A DNA stretch of 64,000 nucleotides, taken from contig JAIWZP010000008.1 of the NCBI GenBank assembly GCA_025201375.1, positions 744,001 through 808,000 of the forward strand. Reading direction: 5' to 3'. The notes under the pieces are model-generated. The model saw nothing but the letters and a program-made list of their open reading frames with translations, was not told the DNA's origin and made no database searches. Origin of the DNA: Gongronella butleri (Eukaryota > Mucoromycota > Mucoromycetes > Mucorales > Cunninghamellaceae). Shown here piece by piece: positions 22,603 to 38,451 of the stretch. How positions within the stretch are numbered: position 1 is the stretch's first letter; the number at the start of each line of letters is the position of its first letter. The translations under genes and the position numbers were made by a program.

Positions 22603-24831
22603 ATGGATATCCCACAGAATTTTGACGCGCAGCAGCAGCAGCAGCAACAGCAGCAGTCTGACCAACACCCATGGGGATCCCCGCCCACAAATATTAAACC
22701 CGAGGCGTTTAGCTCGTTTGGCCACGCCAATGATGACTTGCACGACGACGATATGGAGATGGACAGCGACGACAATGCCACACAGCAGCAAAATGACGAA
22801 AAGCCGGAATCAAGCGATCTCATGACGTCACCAGCGACGCCAGCGCTTGACGAGAATGGCCAGCCTATTAAAGTGCGCAAGAAACCTGGTCGCAAGCCAA
22901 ACCCGGCGTCACCAGCCTTGCGAAAAGCGCAAAACCGAGCCGCCCAGCGCGCGTAAGTGTGAATGCCCACGAGAATTTTCCAATGACATTGTTGAAAAAG
23001 AGGCCAACTTCACAGTTTTTTTTTTTTTTGTCAGGTTTCGCGAGCGCAAAGAGAAGCATCTGCGGGACTTGGAGACGACGATTCGGACGCTGCGTGAGCA
23101 AAAGAGCCACGCGGTCAAGGAGCTACATGGGATGAAGAGCAAGCTGGACTCATACAAAGCTGAGGTTTGGTATCTCAAGGGCGTGTGTTTGACGCTTCAA
23201 TTCGTGTGTTTGCACCACAACATCCACATTCCGACACATTCGCCGTATTTGACTGAGGAGGCGCTCAGTGAGATGGCCAAAACGGCGCCGCACGCGATTG
23301 AAGCTTATGTCAATGCGTACACACGCAACAATGCGCATCTCAAGCCGACCATGGCATCCCACATCTCCAACAACAGGCGCTTCGCGGACGACGATAAGCA
23401 ACAAGGCTTGTCCGGCACGCTTCCGCACCAACAAAACGTCCACAACGATACATCCGCCCTGTACGTCGGCGAAGATACCATCAACACGCCTTCCTCGTAC
23501 CAGGCCATGGCCCAAGCACGCTCATCCTCCGTGGACTGGGTCTCGGGCAATACCCAGCCGCAGCAACAGCAACAACAGCATCAGCACACGCCCCACCACC
23601 CGCCAATTGCTCCAAATACCACCAACAATGCGCAAGCACAACAAGCACAACAACAAAACATGCCTGGACCGATGCGGCTGGAGCAAAACATGAGCATGGC
23701 GCAGTGGCTGCAGCAGCAGGGTATCTCGCCACAGCAATTGAACGAACTTATGCAGCGCCCACAACAACCACAAACAAGCAATGTCGCCGATCCGCATCAG
23801 CAACAGCAACAACAGCAACAGCAACAACAGACATTGGCGCCCAATCAACAACCTCAGGACGCCAATGCGCCGTCGTCGCTCTCGACATTGCAACGAATTC
23901 GTCTCCAAATGCGCATCCAACAGGCATTGGCCACGGGGACGGGCGGAAAGAGCCACGAACGGTTACAACCGACGATTCTGCAGCTGGCCATTCCACACGA
24001 TCCACGCATCGACCTCATTCCGACACCCCATATGCGTGATCGCATGATTTTGTTCCGCGATCAAATCAATTACGACGAATGCTTCGATCTTTTGCTCAAC
24101 GGCACGCGATACTTGGGTGGCGACCCCACCATGAGCGAGAATTGGGAGCTGGACCCCTCATTCCTCCAAGAATACTGGTATCTGATGCTCGGCTACGACT
24201 TGCACAAGACAAATCGATGGCGACGTGCACGTGGCCTGCCCGAATTGCCCGAACAGCCCTCTTTGAACGACCAATGGCTGTCCAACTTGCAATACCAGCA
24301 TCCATTCATGAACAATGCACGCGAAGAGTCACTGCCGCCCTTTGTCAATGACGCCACCATCCCACCAACTGCCTGGGCAGACGATATCATCCGCCAAATG
24401 GTCGAGGGCATGCCCACGCTCCAGCCTGTCGTCAACAATAATTATCCATTCGACATCCAGCAGCAGCCAGAACCACAGCATCAATCACCGCCACCGCCAC
24501 CAACGCTACAACAACAACACCTTCCACAGCACCCACATCAGCCCCATCCCCATCAAACACCTCAACAACAATCACACACCTCCCCACCGCCTCCCAATCC
24601 CATCATGTCGCCCGAATCTCATCCCTTTTACACCCACTTACTCGGCACACCACCTGAGGCACGCACACACAGGAGGTCCCCTAGTATTGGTAAGTTTCAT
24701 CAAGAGCATGCGCGCGTCAAAAACAAAAAAGAAAAATAGAAAAACACAGCAATTCTTATTTTTTTTTTCCGTCACTAGGCGCCATGATGAAGCTGATGGA
24801 CTCATTGACAACCAGCAGCCCGCACACATGA
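22603..24831 (+). CDS. Yap/Pap1-type bZIP transcription factor with DUF3425-like C-terminus (B)
   Basis: Three exons, 22603-22952, 23035-24689 and 24779-24831, encode 685 aa. After a poly-Gln and acidic start comes KKPGRKPNP and QNRAAQRAFRERK (N111 begins the NxxAQxxFR signature), then a long heptad helix (LRDLETTIRTLREQKSHAV). The first intron splits the same Ala codon as in the neighbour bZIP gene. The middle is Gln-rich with WLQQQGISPQQL. At about residues 434-525 lies the DUF3425-like region: IPHDPRIDLIPTPHMRDRMI, LGGDP and DPSFLQEYWYLML. The tail is Pro/His/Gln-rich. The last exon adds only 17 residues ending SSPHT. AATAAA is at 24906-24911. Function beyond DNA binding is not known. Confidence 0.87.
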
Positions 24832-25035
24832 ACTTTTGCCTCTATCTCTTGTATCGCTACCCTACCTTCCTCCCTTGTACAATTGTTTTTTATATTATTG
24901 GTGTGAATAAAGCAGCAAACATGCATCATTCTATTTTATTTTTCGAGTCGGAGACGCGCGTAAAAAGGCAAATGTTATTTTTGTGTTGGGGTGCTTCAAC
25001 GCATCAGCATCCGCTTAGTCTATTTTTGAGACATG

Positions 25036-26615
25036 CACCGTTTTCACGAATTATTCGTCGAGCGCGGCTACCGGATCTTGTTCATCGGGTCCCATATTTG
25101 AACTAGAGAATGATGAACAGAAAACTCCAGCGTTGTCAATATTTTTCAGAGATCGAATGACTTAATCCTGAGCAATTGCATTATGCATGAACTTAGGGCC
25201 AAATCGACCCCGTGAAGGCCAACTCGCCAAGTTCTCAACACGATCTCTCCAAACTACACGCGCTTTTACCGCGTTTAGCCACTGATTCCTTTGAGGTGGC
25301 TCACGCGTCGGTACATTGGGCCGTTGCCGCGTACACTACCAAAATGGACAAAACCTAACCCCCTTTTGCTGGGCGCGTCCTCCAGACTTTGTTCATCGGA
25401 TTCCATATTTGAGCTAGAGGATGCTGACCCCAGAAATCCGACGACGCCAATTTTTTTCAAAGATCGGATCATGCAGTCCTGAGGAAATGCATTTTGCATG
25501 AATTAGGGCCAAATCAACCCTGTGAAGGCTAACTCGCCGAGAACTCGACGCGATTGCGCCAAACTACAGGCGCTTTTACCGTTTTGGCCGCTGATTCATT
25601 TGAGGTGTCTCACACGCCGGGGCGCCCAGCCGCTGCCGCTGAACGAGATCAAATGGTGTTGGTTTTACCCCCTTTACGCCTATGAAACCGGCGCTTCCTC
25701 AGAAACGTGGTGATCTGGTCCCAAATATGGACCAGTTAAAGGATAGACCCAATTCTCCAGCGTTGTTAATTTTGTTCGCGAATCAGGTCACTCAGTCGCG
25801 AGAAATCTCGAGATTCGTGTTTGTCAGTGAAAACCCAGCGCCAAAAAATATTTTACGCGTTTCTCCCGATGACCCTGATCTTCTGGCTCCAAATCTAGAT
25901 CAGCGGACACTCGGCCCAAAACGTCAATGATTTCAAGTTTTTCCAGAGATTGGATCACTCAGTCCTGAGAAAATGCATTTTTCATAAATTCAGGGCTAAA
26001 TCAGAGTCGAAACGAACCCCTGAAGGCTAACTCGCCGAGAAATCGACGCGATGTCCTCAAACCACAAGCGCTTTTACTACGATTGACCACCGATTCATTT
26101 GAGGTGAATCACGCATCGGGGCGCTCAGCCGTTGACGCCGTACGAGACCAAATGATGGTGAATTTACCTCCATATCGCCTATGAAACTAGCACTACCTCA
26201 GAAACCTGCTCATTTGGTCCCAAATTTGGACCAGAATATGGTAGATCTAGTTCTCCAATGGTGTTAAATTTTTTTGTGAATCGGATCGCTCGCTCCCGAG
26301 ATTCGAGTTTGCTAGTGAAAACCAGAGCCAAAATAATATTTTACGCGTTTCTCGCGATGAGTCTGACTATCTGGCTCCAAAGTTAGACCAATGGATGGTT
26401 GACTCAAAACTTCGTTGATTCCAAGTTTCTTCGCAAATCGGATAACTCAGTCCTGAGAAAATGCATTTTTCATAAATACAAGGCTAAATCACGATCAAAA
26501 CGATCCCTGAAGCTTAACTCGCCAAGAGCACGACGCGATGTCCCCAAACCACAAGTGCTTTTACCGCGTTTGGCCGCTGATTCATTTGAGGTGACTCTCG
26601 CCTCGTATCGTAGCG
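25036..26615 (+). repeat. Diverged tandem repeat array, four main copies
   Basis: A core beginning CAGTCCTGAGAAAATGCATTT or a variant, continuing through AACTCGCCGAG, GCGCTTTTACCG, GCTGATTCATTTGAGGTG and CGGGGCGC.CAGCCG, recurs starting near 25148, 25460, 25948 and 26430. The first two copies are about 310 bases apart, the later ones about 485 because the preceding segment (CATATTTGAGCTAGA / CTGGTCCCAAATATGGACCAG types) is doubled. No reading frame is conserved between copies. Confidence 0.75.
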
Positions 26616-27010
26616 TTTTGAGATTTTAAGCTTTTTTGTTGCAAAATACAGTAGTACGATATGAGATTTCTGGCATTTTCGAGTTCAAAAAAAAAAAAAT
26701 CGGGCGGGGTCGTCTTGAGCACCAGGTCGTTGTTTAAGCTGTGACGCATTTTTCATCAACGGGCAAGTAGGTTGTAATTTTTTTCTGGAGGCACAGCAGG
26801 CCGGCAAAGTTTGAAAAACGCGCTCTTTGGTGTTTAACGACAAATGTGTAATTTTTTTGCAGTGTAGCGCGTTGTTTCAGGCACTGAAATGACAACGCAC
26901 GTCAGTTTCTATCCCCTTGAATCGAAAAATGTACGAATCAAACACTTTATATTGGTGTAAAATCCCGAAATCATGAAAATCGTGTTTTTGTGCATTTTCT
27001 CGGCTACTTG
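26613..27010 (+). repeat. Non-coding repeat locus 2, homologous to 17766-18610
   Basis: Shorter version of locus 1, lacking its two internal segments. It starts at the right edge of the tandem array with TCGTAGCG and AAGCTTTTTTGTTGCAAA and ends at GTAAAATCCCGAAATCATG and following bases. Confidence 0.6.
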
Positions 27011-27164
27011 TTGACTGTTTTTTAAAAGAGAAATACAGTAACACGCGCTTCACTTCTGTGTTAAAACCAAGTATCAATTAGACCATAGGCAAGAATTTTG
27101 ACGTTTTGCCATACAGTAGATTCTCACAATTTCTTCAGCCTAGGCGCACTAAATTATTATTTCA

Positions 27165-27365
27165 TCAGAGTGAAGCTTGCACGAGTAGACCGAAATGCGC
27201 TCTGGCATCAATTTATCCATGCCCGGTAAATCCGATGCGTGACCTTTGTATCATACACTTGAGACATTCAATCAAAAGTTTCAAGCGTGATTTGCTCGGC
27301 AACAGGGTGGATAACCCGCCATGACGCTGCTGCAACAAAGGACGCAGAATTCCATTCTCTCTCGA
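27165..27365 (+). repeat. Dispersed non-coding repeat, copy C
   Basis: Contains GAAGCTTGCACGAGTAGA, CCGATGCGTGACCTTTGTA, TTTGCTCGGCAACAG and CTCTCTCGAACGGA in the same order as copies A and B. A fainter related stretch may follow near 27455-27540. Confidence 0.55.
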
Positions 27366-28708
27366 ACGGACACAGTGATATCGATATATACAGTACCCAA
27401 AAATCGTCTAGAAATCAGATATTTTACCCCGTTTTGTCCAGCCAAGAAGACAAGGTCGATGCACAACCTTGAAGAACTGGCAACACGCGGTCAAGCATTC
27501 CAACCGCAATTTTCTCGATGACAATGGAGAAAGCAAACCTCAGTATGGAAGGCGTCTTTGGCGGAAAAAGTATGAAAACGCAAAAAAAAACTATTGCTTT
27601 TCAAATTTGCGTGTTTTTTTTTCTAGACAGCACACAGGGTGAAACTTGGGACTAGCTTGCAGGTTGCGGTTTACGGCGTGTTCGATGCAGCAGCACGTGC
27701 AACAATATGCTAACCTTCGAGCGGGAATTTCATGAAAATGCGCGAAAAAGGTCAAAATTAGTGCTGGTCGCAGCGACTGATGATTGCATTGAGTTCAAAA
27801 CCAGAGAACAGTCGCCTTCAAAGCTCTGCATCCGCTCGTGTCACACCCAAGAAACAGACAACACAATTCTTCACGCTGCATCTTCCATATTTATCGTTAA
27901 AGCAAGAACAAACGTGATTTCGTTGCATCCAATCCTTTTTGACTGCGGCATAAAAAAACAACGTCGAGCAATTTATTTGTTTGCGTGAAATGGTGCTGCG
28001 CCGCGTTGCAAAGTAAAACGCAAAGGGGGTTCAGCAATTCTGGCGCGGACCGCAGCCAAAGCGCCAATGCGTGAGCTGAGTGCCAATAATCGCGCCATTG
28101 ACGCGGCGATAATGGCTCGCTCGAGCTTGAGGTCATGGAAAAAAAAAAGGGGTCACCGCACCAAGACGCGCCTTTTTGCGGCCGTCACATGGCAAATCGA
28201 GAAGAAACTTCCATCGCGCGTAAGCTAAGCTTCTGTCGTTGTAGATTGGTAGCACAACAGGAACGTCCTTTTCTTGCGCATGCATCATGTGCACGCAGGC
28301 GGGCAAAATGACGATGAGAGGGCTTGGAGGGCATCTTTCAGCGACGTTTTTTTTTTTTTTTTTTTTTTGCTTTTGCGACACAAGCACGGACCAATGGTTG
28401 CCACCGAGAAGCAGGAATTGGTCACGCATGTTTTTGTGTCACCCCGCTTCCCCAAATGTAAGATTTGATCATCCAAACATTTCTCCATCGATTGAGAGGG
28501 TGTAAGAAAAAGAAAAAACTGCGGCGTGCCTTTCATGCGGCACCTTTGGCCAAGTTTTGGCATTGAAATGCACGCTTTTATTATTGTGTGTAAAAACGGG
28601 AATAGGGGGAATAGGGGTTTGCACGTACAAGGGCCGTCAAACTAGGAGGATGCAGGTATATCAAGTTGGAATTTGAAAAAGGGACAAATTTAGTCGCACG
28701 GACATTTT

Positions 28709-28957
28709 TTAGGCCTTGTTCTTGTTCTTGCCATTGCAGTGACAGTGGCGGTGATAATGGTAGTGGTAACAGTAACCGCAGTGGTTGCATCGGTGACGGT
28801 GGCAGGCACAACACTCAGGCTCAGGAGGGGGTGGGGCTTTTACGGCTTTTTTGGGCTGTAAAAAAAGGTGTGAGCCATTGCGCGCTGCACGCGACGCGTC
28901 ACTTACCTTGGCAAAGCCAGACATGGGATTCAACCAGTTGTTTCTCCAGGCATCCAT
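28709..28957 (-). CDS. Small His/Cys-rich protein, candidate metal binder
   Basis: Two exons, 28907-28957 and 28709-28855 (51-nt GT-AG intron with GTAAGT donor and a TTTTTTTACAG acceptor), encode 65 aa. The N-terminal exon reads MDAWRNNWLNPMSGFAK. The second begins basic/Pro-rich (PKKAVKAPPPPEPE) and then packs eight Cys and eight His into about 26 residues (CCACHRHRCNHCGYC, then YHYHYHRHCHC), ending in Asn/Lys. No named family is recognised. The Cys/His density resembles metallothioneins and other metal-chelating peptides, but the arrangement is not a standard zinc finger; metal binding is inference. There is no signal peptide. AATAAA follows at 28577-28582 (minus), supporting a real transcript. 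It lies downstream of, and in the same direction as, the CaaX protein gene. Confidence 0.6.
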   Translation of the reverse strand: MDAWRNNWLNPMSGFAKVSDASRAARNGSHLFLQPKKAVKAPPPPEPECCACHRHRCNHCGYCYHYHYHRHCHCNGKNKNKA

Positions 28958-29265
28958 TGTTTGAAATTGAAGTAATGAAAAAAAAGAAGAAAAGATGGCA
29001 ATTTTTTCGTTTGGAGGGGTGCCTTTTTATCTCATTTATGATCGAGCGATGGCAACTTGGTCAGGCACGTCCATGGAAAAAAAAAAAAAAAAATCGGGGT
29101 TGTACAACGCGACCAAAAAAAAAAAAAAATGCATCACTTTTTTATTTTTTTTTTATATATAATTGACCGTGCCTGAATCAATTTAACTTTGAAGGACGTC
29201 ACATTTTGATGCCCTTGTTCCAGAACACATATGATATCCAAAAATAACAAAAAAGAACAGGGGGA
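28958..29265. other. Short intergenic region
   Basis: Between the His/Cys-rich gene start and the CaaX gene stop, both on the minus strand. It holds A/T runs; no clear TATA box was seen. Confidence 0.5.
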
Positions 29266-30904
29266 TCACATCATGACGCATTTATCCTTCTTTGCATGCA
29301 CTTTGTTGGCCGTGGCGGCTTTGGGCAGGGCCTTGTTGGCTGGCGTTTGCGTCGCGTGGATTTGCTGTGCGGCAATCTTGGAAGGAGCATGGCCATGATG
29401 GCCATTGGAGCCATTGGTGAGCGATGCGGGGGGAAGAGGCAGCTTCTTTTGGTCCTTTTCCGATGCCAAGGCAGGTGGGGGGTCAGCTGCCGCATCATTC
29501 ACGGCTTTCGCCACCGTGCGCGCGGTTTCAAGCCGCTCGGGAAGCGGCGTAGCAGGTGACTCATGTTGTTCCACGGCAGGTGGCTCGTTTTGAGGTTCGT
29601 CTGCGTCCTTTTCGACTTTTTGGTCGGTTTCAATGATGGCGTGCGTGCTGACTTCGTCCTTGGAGTCATGGTGCGGATGCTGATCGTCGTCGATGTCGAC
29701 GCCAGGGGTGATATTGGTAGATTCGAGATGGGCAGCGGCAGCAGCAGCATCGGCAACAAACGAGTGGGTGCTTTGCTCGACAATGGCGGTGGTTTTTGTG
29801 TCGTGGGCGGCAATGATGACGTCTTCCTTGGGTGGCGGCGCGGGGACACGCTCTTTTTCTTGTGAATCAGGGTCCGTTTCCAAAGCGGTTTGTGTCACCT
29901 TTCCTCGCTCCGCTTCCGAGGTAGGCGGAAGATCCTTCGCATTCGAATATTCGATATTGGTACCGCTGGTGTCCTTTTTTGCACACATGGGCGCTTCCGT
30001 ACGTGTGCTCCGTGCGGCCACCGTCGTGTCGTCAGCTGTCGTTTCGCTTTTTTCTGCCTTTTCTGCTTCTTCTTGTGGCTGCGCAGGTGCAATGGGCGGC
30101 TCGTCCACAACGGAGACAGGGGCAGTGACACGTTCCTCAATGACGTTGGTTTCGGCATCGATGGCTATGGTAACAGGCACTGTTTTTCCCAAAGAAACGT
30201 CTAATCCCCATTTTGAGGAAACGTGATCTTTTGCACTTTTTTCTCCAGGTTGCACAGACTCCTCATCTTGTTCAGCAGCACCTGCATCCCCTTCGTTGAC
30301 TGCCCAAAAAGTAAAATAAGAACAAGAGTGTGAGAGCCGTGTTCCATCGCCACTCCCACACGCTGCATTTATTTCACGTTTCCCAAGATCCTTTTTTTTT
30401 TTTTTTTTTTTTTAAAACCGGCTACTTGCCTGGGTCGACAAAGGTGCCGTGTGTGTGCTGCTCAGACACTTGGTGATGATGGTCATCAGGGTCGTCGTCC
30501 ATTGGGTCGAGATGCGCGGCGGCGTCGTCCGTGTCCATGGGAGCATGCGTGCTAGCTTGTTGGTGTTTCATCTCAATGGGTGGTACAGAGGCCGTGTTGG
30601 GACTTTTGTCGACCTCCATGGGCGTGGTGCCGCCGATTGTCGCGTCGTCAACATGGACGCCGCCGCCGCCAATCCCGGTGCCGCCATTGGTGTCGTCGAT
30701 GGTCATCCCAGGCATGCGCTGCGTGAGCTCATCCACCACCGACTGATCCTGCACCTCCTCAGCTCGCGTTTCAGGTTGATTGGCCACGGGTTTGGCGGGC
30801 GGCACCTGTGACGGCTTCAACTGGCTCGTAATCGCGTCAATATCCAGCGCCGACGCCGCAACGGCTGATTGGATACAATGCTCAATAATATTATCGGTCG
30901 ACAT
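29266..30904 (-). CDS. Acidic disordered protein with C-terminal CaaX prenylation motif
   Basis: Two exons, 30430-30904 and 29266-30299, joined through a GC-AG intron, encode 502 aa. No enzyme or structural domain is recognised. The N-terminal part has a short helix-like start (MSTDNIIEHCIQSAVAASAL) and repeated acidic/His stretches (DPMDDDPDDHHH). The rest is rich in Glu, Asp, Ala, Pro, Thr, typical of an intrinsically disordered chain. The last residues, KVHAKKDKCVMM, combine a lysine-rich patch with a CaaX box; terminal Met favours farnesylation by known enzyme specificity. The protein is therefore probably tethered to a membrane as a long acidic string. The second-exon frame stays open over 1 kb in a G+C-balanced sequence, supporting a true gene. 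Partner and role are unknown. Confidence 0.65.
30300..30429 (-). other. GC-AG intron in the CaaX protein gene
   Basis: 130 nt. The donor reads CCAG|GCAAGT, the consensus context for GC donors, and the acceptor TTTTTGGGCAG. Splicing joins G of one exon with TC of the next (a Val codon) and keeps the frame. Without it the upstream frame ends at a TAG eight bases inside the intron. A 23-base A run (on the transcript) lies near the donor. Confidence 0.7.
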
Positions 30905-31888
30905 GGCGTAAAAAACAACGTGGAATGAATCAAAAATATGAAAAAAAGAGGTTTGCGAGAAACAAAAAAAATTGAGAAAGAAAAAAAAAAGGAGAAAAAG
31001 AGGCGTGGGGACAGTGTCGCGGCGCGGGAAGAGTGTGAAATTGAGGGGAGGATCGGGACATGGTGCGGCCTGGGCGAGCTTTGGAACAGTTGCGGTGCGC
31101 GCGCGCCCATTGACAACAATTTAGAGGGTCTGCATCAAGTTTCAGTCCCAAACCCTTGGGCTCCCCTTGGGCTCCCTCGAAAGCCAAGTGGGTTAGGCGC
31201 ACCTGTAACAGATAAATCGCGTGTGAGACAAATTGCCAAGGCCGATAGCAAGGCCATCCGCCGTCGATGAGATCATTTGTGCACGTGACGCACCAAAAGA
31301 TATGAAAGCGCGTCTTTTTTTATTTTTTTATTTTTAATCGCGCCCTGAGCATCCTAACTGGTTAGACGTGCTCAGCGACGTCGATCATTGATTGACATCA
31401 GTTTGGAGATCCGCTTGTGCCAGGCACAATGAAAGAAACTCTTCCTTTCGCCCAATTTCATTGTTTTTTCTTTGTTTCTGCTCACACCACCTTTTTTATC
31501 CATTGAACAAGGCTCAATGGAAAGGGAGGAATGTGAAGTGTCGCATTGGTACGTGCGAGGCTGCGCAGTGTAATCTGATCTTGCTGTCGCGCAAGCAAAA
31601 GGGGCTATCATTTTTTGTTTTTATGAGACAATGCTTCGAAATGCGTTACTATACAAAATCAGACTTCTTTTATATAATTCTCGCCTAGTTTCTCTTTGCA
31701 ACGAGCTGTCGTCCATCCATTTCCGATGCTTGTGTGCCTGGAAACAACCCAAATGGGGTGTATTTTGGCTGCGGCGGTAATAATTGGGCCCAGGGGGCAT
31801 AGGCAGCTCCATTTTAATTTGGTGATTTCGAGTGTTTCTTCGTCTCTTTCTTTCTTTTGTAACTTTTTTTTTTTCTGTCGTTTTAGCT
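30905..31888. other. Divergent intergenic region between the CaaX gene and the Mss4 gene
   Basis: No gene supported. A TTTTAG acceptor-like sequence sits two bases before the Mss4 start codon, suggesting a 5' UTR intron ending at 31886; its donor could not be placed. Confidence 0.45.
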
Positions 31889-32043
31889 ATGACCCAAGCG
31901 TTTCGAGATGTGCCGCTCACGTCTCTTGTGAACCAAGATACCAAAAAGAACACGGCCGATATCTTTTGTCCCAAGGAAGGATGTCAGTGTCTCGTGATCA
32001 GAAAGAACACGGCTGTGCTTGTCGAACGTGATGGCGACAAGGT

Positions 32044-32074
<31 letters not shown>

Positions 32075-32375
32075 GCACACAGCACCTGTCAAAGCATCCA
32101 AATGACTCAATTTTTATTTTTAAAAATAGTTGGCGCTTCCCGAGTCGACTCTGCCTCCCGAGGCGCTCGTGGCAGACGAAGAAAAGGACGAGACGCAATT
32201 CTGGATGCTGACCGACATGATGGATTTCGACAATGTGGGCTTTTCCAAGACCATTGGCACGGTGAAATACCTGTCATGCGCCGATTGCGACCTCGGCCCC
32301 ATTGGATATCACGACGCCGCTCAGACGCCAAAGGAGTTCCTCATCAGCATCCGACGTGCTAGATACCGATTGTAA
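31889..32375 (+). CDS. Mss4/Dss4-family guanine nucleotide exchange factor
   Basis: Exons 31889-32041 and 32130-32375 give 132 aa, near the family's usual length. Mss4 (RABIF) and yeast Dss4 bind nucleotide-free Rab GTPases such as Sec4, acting as chaperone or slow exchange factor in secretion. The zinc-binding Cys sets are visible: C27/C32/C34 (FCPKEGCQC) and C101/C104 (YLSCADCDLGPIGYHD). The Rab-contacting segment FWMLTDMMDFDNVGFSK with GTVKYLSC is well conserved. The ATG is preceded by a splice-acceptor-like TTTTAG, so the leader may be spliced. It is arranged tail to tail with the diflavin reductase gene, 133 bases apart. Confidence 0.88.
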
Positions 32376-32508
32376 TAATAATTATTAAAAAAAAACAAGA
32401 GAAAACGCGTTGCGCCATGGCCAATGTTGATTTAATGTCTATTTGAGGGGGAGCAAAACGAGGGTTTTCTAAGAATTGCATGCCAAAAAAAAAAAGGGAA
32501 CCAGCCGA

Positions 32509-38451
<5,943 letters not shown>

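Larger units (their letters stand above)
24832..28708. other. Gene-poor tract with tandem array and dispersed repeats
   Basis: No coding region supported. From left to right: the polyadenylation signal of the bZIP gene, a tandem repeat array (25036-26615), repeat locus 2 (26613-27010), dispersed repeat copy C (27165-27365) and unassigned sequence up to the small His/Cys-rich gene, whose AATAAA (minus) is at 28577-28582. Confidence 0.6.

Noticed and set aside
25036..26615. Repeat array considered as a CRISPR array
   Set aside because: Units are hundreds of bases long, diverged, without short constant repeats and spacers, and the genome is eukaryotic.
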